A DNA stretch of 64,000 nucleotides from Varibaculum massiliense (GTDB lineage: Bacteria > Actinomycetota > Actinomycetes > Actinomycetales > Actinomycetaceae): NCBI RefSeq assembly GCF_900106855.1, contig NZ_FNWI01000004.1, positions 372,001-436,000 of the forward strand, read 5' to 3'. A program made the translations under genes and the position numbers. The notes under the pieces are model-generated. The model was not told the DNA's origin and did not search any database. It saw only the letters and a program-made list of their open reading frames with translations. Shown piece by piece: positions 62,608 to 64,000 of the stretch (its first letter is position 1; every line of letters starts with the position of its first letter).

Positions 62608-63550
62608 CGAACGATTCCATCAAGTTAGTTAAGTTTTTCTCCATTAGCCCCAGATATCCGAGTGCCTCTTCCTCCTTAGTTAGATGCTCCATGGTGTAAA
62701 GAGTGCCGGTTTTTGCTCCGGTAGTGCGTGCTAGGGTTTCTGCGACTTTCGGAGTGGCTTTCCCTTCAAAAAAGATCGTGCTGATCTGATGTTTCTTCAC
62801 GAAATCAGCAATGGTAGCCAATTGGTTAGCCGAGGGTTCGTCCTCGGGTGAAATCCCGGTGACTGCTACCTGTTTGAGACCGTAGTCGTCTGCCAGATAG
62901 TTGAAAGCTGCATGGGAGGCAACAAAGTAGCGTTTTTCAGCGGGAACTTTAGCGATTTCCCGAGCAAATTTTTTGTCTAACACCTGGAATTTTTCTTGGG
63001 CTTTTTTCAGATTTTCCTGGTAATAGCTAGCATTTTCAGGATCTAGGGCGCTAACCTTTTCGCAAATTGTTTTCAGCTCGGCCTGAGCATTTTTAACGCT
63101 GAGCCAAGTGTGGGGGTTAACCGCAGTGCTATCGGTGCGGGCCGCATCTTTATTTCTTAGTAGGGTTAGCCCTTGCGATAGATCGAGGAATTTTTCTTCA
63201 CTCCCAAGGCTCTCGCGGAGGTCTCCAATAAAGCCTTCCATTCCGGCACCGTTGTAAACAATCAGATCGGCTTTTGAGAGTTCAGCGCGATCGCTGGTTT
63301 GCAGTTCAAAGTCGTGGGGCTCTTGCGTGCCTTTAATAACCGTTTTGACTTCCATCTTGTCGCCGACGATCCGGCTGGTCAGATCGGCTACCGGAAAGAA
63401 AGTGGCATAGACCAGAGGTTTATCTTTTTCTCCAGTGTTTTCCGTGGTTGCCCCTCCCTGCGCGTGCGCACTGCAGCCTGCTGCAGAAAATACCAAGAGG
63501 GCGGCAATCAGCGAAGCCAGAAGGGTTTTGAAGCTATTTTTATGCACCAT
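62600..63550 (-). CDS. znuA: Zinc-type substrate-binding lipoprotein
   Basis: 316 residues, cluster A-I metal-binding protein. Signal ends FSAAGC with lipid Cys26. Metal ligands: H in QEPHDFEL, H in NPHTWLS, H in VASHAAFNYL; three His rather than His-His-Glu point to zinc. The usual His-rich loop is absent. FFEGKATPKVAETLA near the end fills the fourth-ligand loop. ATG 63550 with AGGA upstream; the frame is open 78 bases earlier. Confidence 0.9.
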   Translation of the reverse strand: MVHKNSFKTLLASLIAALLVFSAAGCSAHAQGGATTENTGEKDKPLVYATFFPVADLTSRIVGDKMEVKTVIKGTQEPHDFELQTSDRAELSKADLIVYNGAGMEGFIGDLRESLGSEEKFLDLSQGLTLLRNKDAARTDSTAVNPHTWLSVKNAQAELKTICEKVSALDPENASYYQENLKKAQEKFQVLDKKFAREIAKVPAEKRYFVASHAAFNYLADDYGLKQVAVTGISPEDEPSANQLATIADFVKKHQISTIFFEGKATPKVAETLARTTGAKTGTLYTMEHLTKEEEALGYLGLMEKNLTNLMESFGE

Positions 63551-63612
63551 TTTCCTAACCGTTTTAGTTTTCTCAGCGAAAAATTTATTTCGTTCAAAAA
63601 ACTTAACAGTAA

Positions 63613-63627
63613 TGAGAACGGTTATCA
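63613..63627. promoter_or_regulatory. Candidate Zur box upstream of the zinc operon
   Basis: TGAGAACGGTTATCA, a 15-bp near-perfect palindrome (one mismatch pair), 63 bases before the binding-protein start. Its length and TGA...TCA frame resemble actinobacterial Zur/Fur-type boxes. A TTGATA here with TAAGTT 17 bases on could be the overlapped promoter. Confidence 0.5.
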
Positions 63628-63821
63628 ACTTAGGTGAGTATGCGCCTTCTCACCATTTTTCGTATTTTGCCAAAACGTCTCTCCCACTGCACCCAGCTCA
63701 CAGATTTGATAAATGGATGACACCTTTCAGAACTAGCGAAGACTCCCTCGACACCTGCGATTGTAAGGACGTCAGCAACTTTCACTCCCCATCCAGAGAA
63801 AACAACTCTGGCAGTTATTCG

Positions 63822-64000
63822 TCAAAATAAAGTTAGTAGATATCCGTCAACTAGCGCCACGAAAAAGTAGAGCAACAGCGCTCTTATAAATGCCTCGATA
63901 TGCTTTTTCGGATCTTTATAAAGCTCTTTTTGCGGTATTTTCGATAATCTTATCCGCTTGCTATTTCGCCACCACAGCAGATCAATGATGAGCAGGTCAA
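63822..64000 (-). CDS. C-terminal end of a membrane protein (5' end outside window)
   Basis: The last 58 residues of a protein entering from the right edge: DLLIIDLLWWRNSKRIRLSK, then KKHIEAFIRALLLYFFVAL, ending in GYLLTLF. Two hydrophobic stretches flank an amphipathic loop. Family not assignable with certainty. The 271 bases between its stop and the zinc operon hold only the Zur-like site. Confidence 0.55.
   Translation of the reverse strand, partial: DLLIIDLLWWRNSKRIRLSKIPQKELYKDPKKHIEAFIRALLLYFFVALVDGYLLTLF

Noticed and set aside
63435-63830. 131-codon plus-strand frame
   Set aside because: Mostly antisense to the zinc-binding lipoprotein gene and then runs through its promoter and Zur-like site.
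1-64000. CRISPR array, insertion sequence, prophage or origin of replication
   Set aside because: No regularly spaced repeats, transposase or integrase motifs, phage structural genes or DnaA-box clusters were seen by reading; a computed repeat search would settle it.

Overview
The window reads as a chromosomal segment of a moderate-GC (a little over 50% by eye), facultatively or strictly anaerobic actinobacterium. Support: an actinobacterial-order SUF operon (sufR-B-D-Rieske-C-S-U-T), the glnA2-glnE pair, divergent glgM/glgC, a DUF4191 gene, and a run recN-nadK-tlyA-small protein-HAD that matches the mycobacterial Rv1691-Rv1698 neighbourhood. The ADI pathway, the DMSO reductase and the base composition suggest Actinomycetaceae (for example the Varibaculum/Mobiluncus side); that placement is inference. 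I see no insertion sequences, prophage, integrase or CRISPR array; nearly everything is intact and tightly packed.

Layout. 1-3.4 kb: a truncated FAD oxidoreductase, a MazG-like pyrophosphohydrolase, a HAD phosphatase, tRNA-Leu and an alpha/beta hydrolase. 3.6-10.3 kb: an anaerobic respiration operon dmsA-tatB-like-dmsB-dmsC-torD-like plus an unrecognised Cys-rich protein. 10.3-10.6 kb: tRNA-Gly-Cys-Val cluster with a terminator. 10.8-16 kb: an SPFH protein, a BCCT transporter with unusual tails, an orphan membrane-anchored protein and DUF4191. 16-25.5 kb: glnA2-glnE-phosphatase, an ABC ATPase, and glycogen/maltosyl-phosphate genes glgM and glgC. 25-31.8 kb: SixA-like phosphatase, ABC-F, two unknowns, a SorC regulator, a NagD-like HAD and a MurT-like ligase. 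31.9-34.2 kb: arcA-arcB. 34.2-41 kb: SUF operon. 41.2-52.6 kb: a ten-gene minus-strand run for cell envelope, division and DNA repair (NUDIX, murJ, a GT4-like protein, steB, steA, recN, nadK, tlyA, a small protein, and a TPR-HAD fusion). 52.8-59.4 kb: dxs, a CLC antiporter, a 91-bp palindrome, acnA. 59.7-63.6 kb: a metal-uptake operon (substrate-binding lipoprotein, ATPase, permease) ending in a five-motif histidine-triad surface protein, with a Zur-like palindrome upstream. The right edge cuts a membrane protein gene.

Together the genes describe a fermentative/anaerobically respiring cell: the DMSO reductase family module and arginine deiminase for energy, SUF to supply the many Fe-S clusters (DmsA/B, aconitase, SufR), glycogen/alpha-glucan storage, and zinc scavenging. 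The points I judge most worth a second look are the His-triad/zinc operon, the extra Cys-rich and TatB-like genes in the dms operon, a MurT with a degenerate zinc ribbon and no gatD beside it, the BCCT tail repeats, and the RG-rich TPR-HAD fusion.
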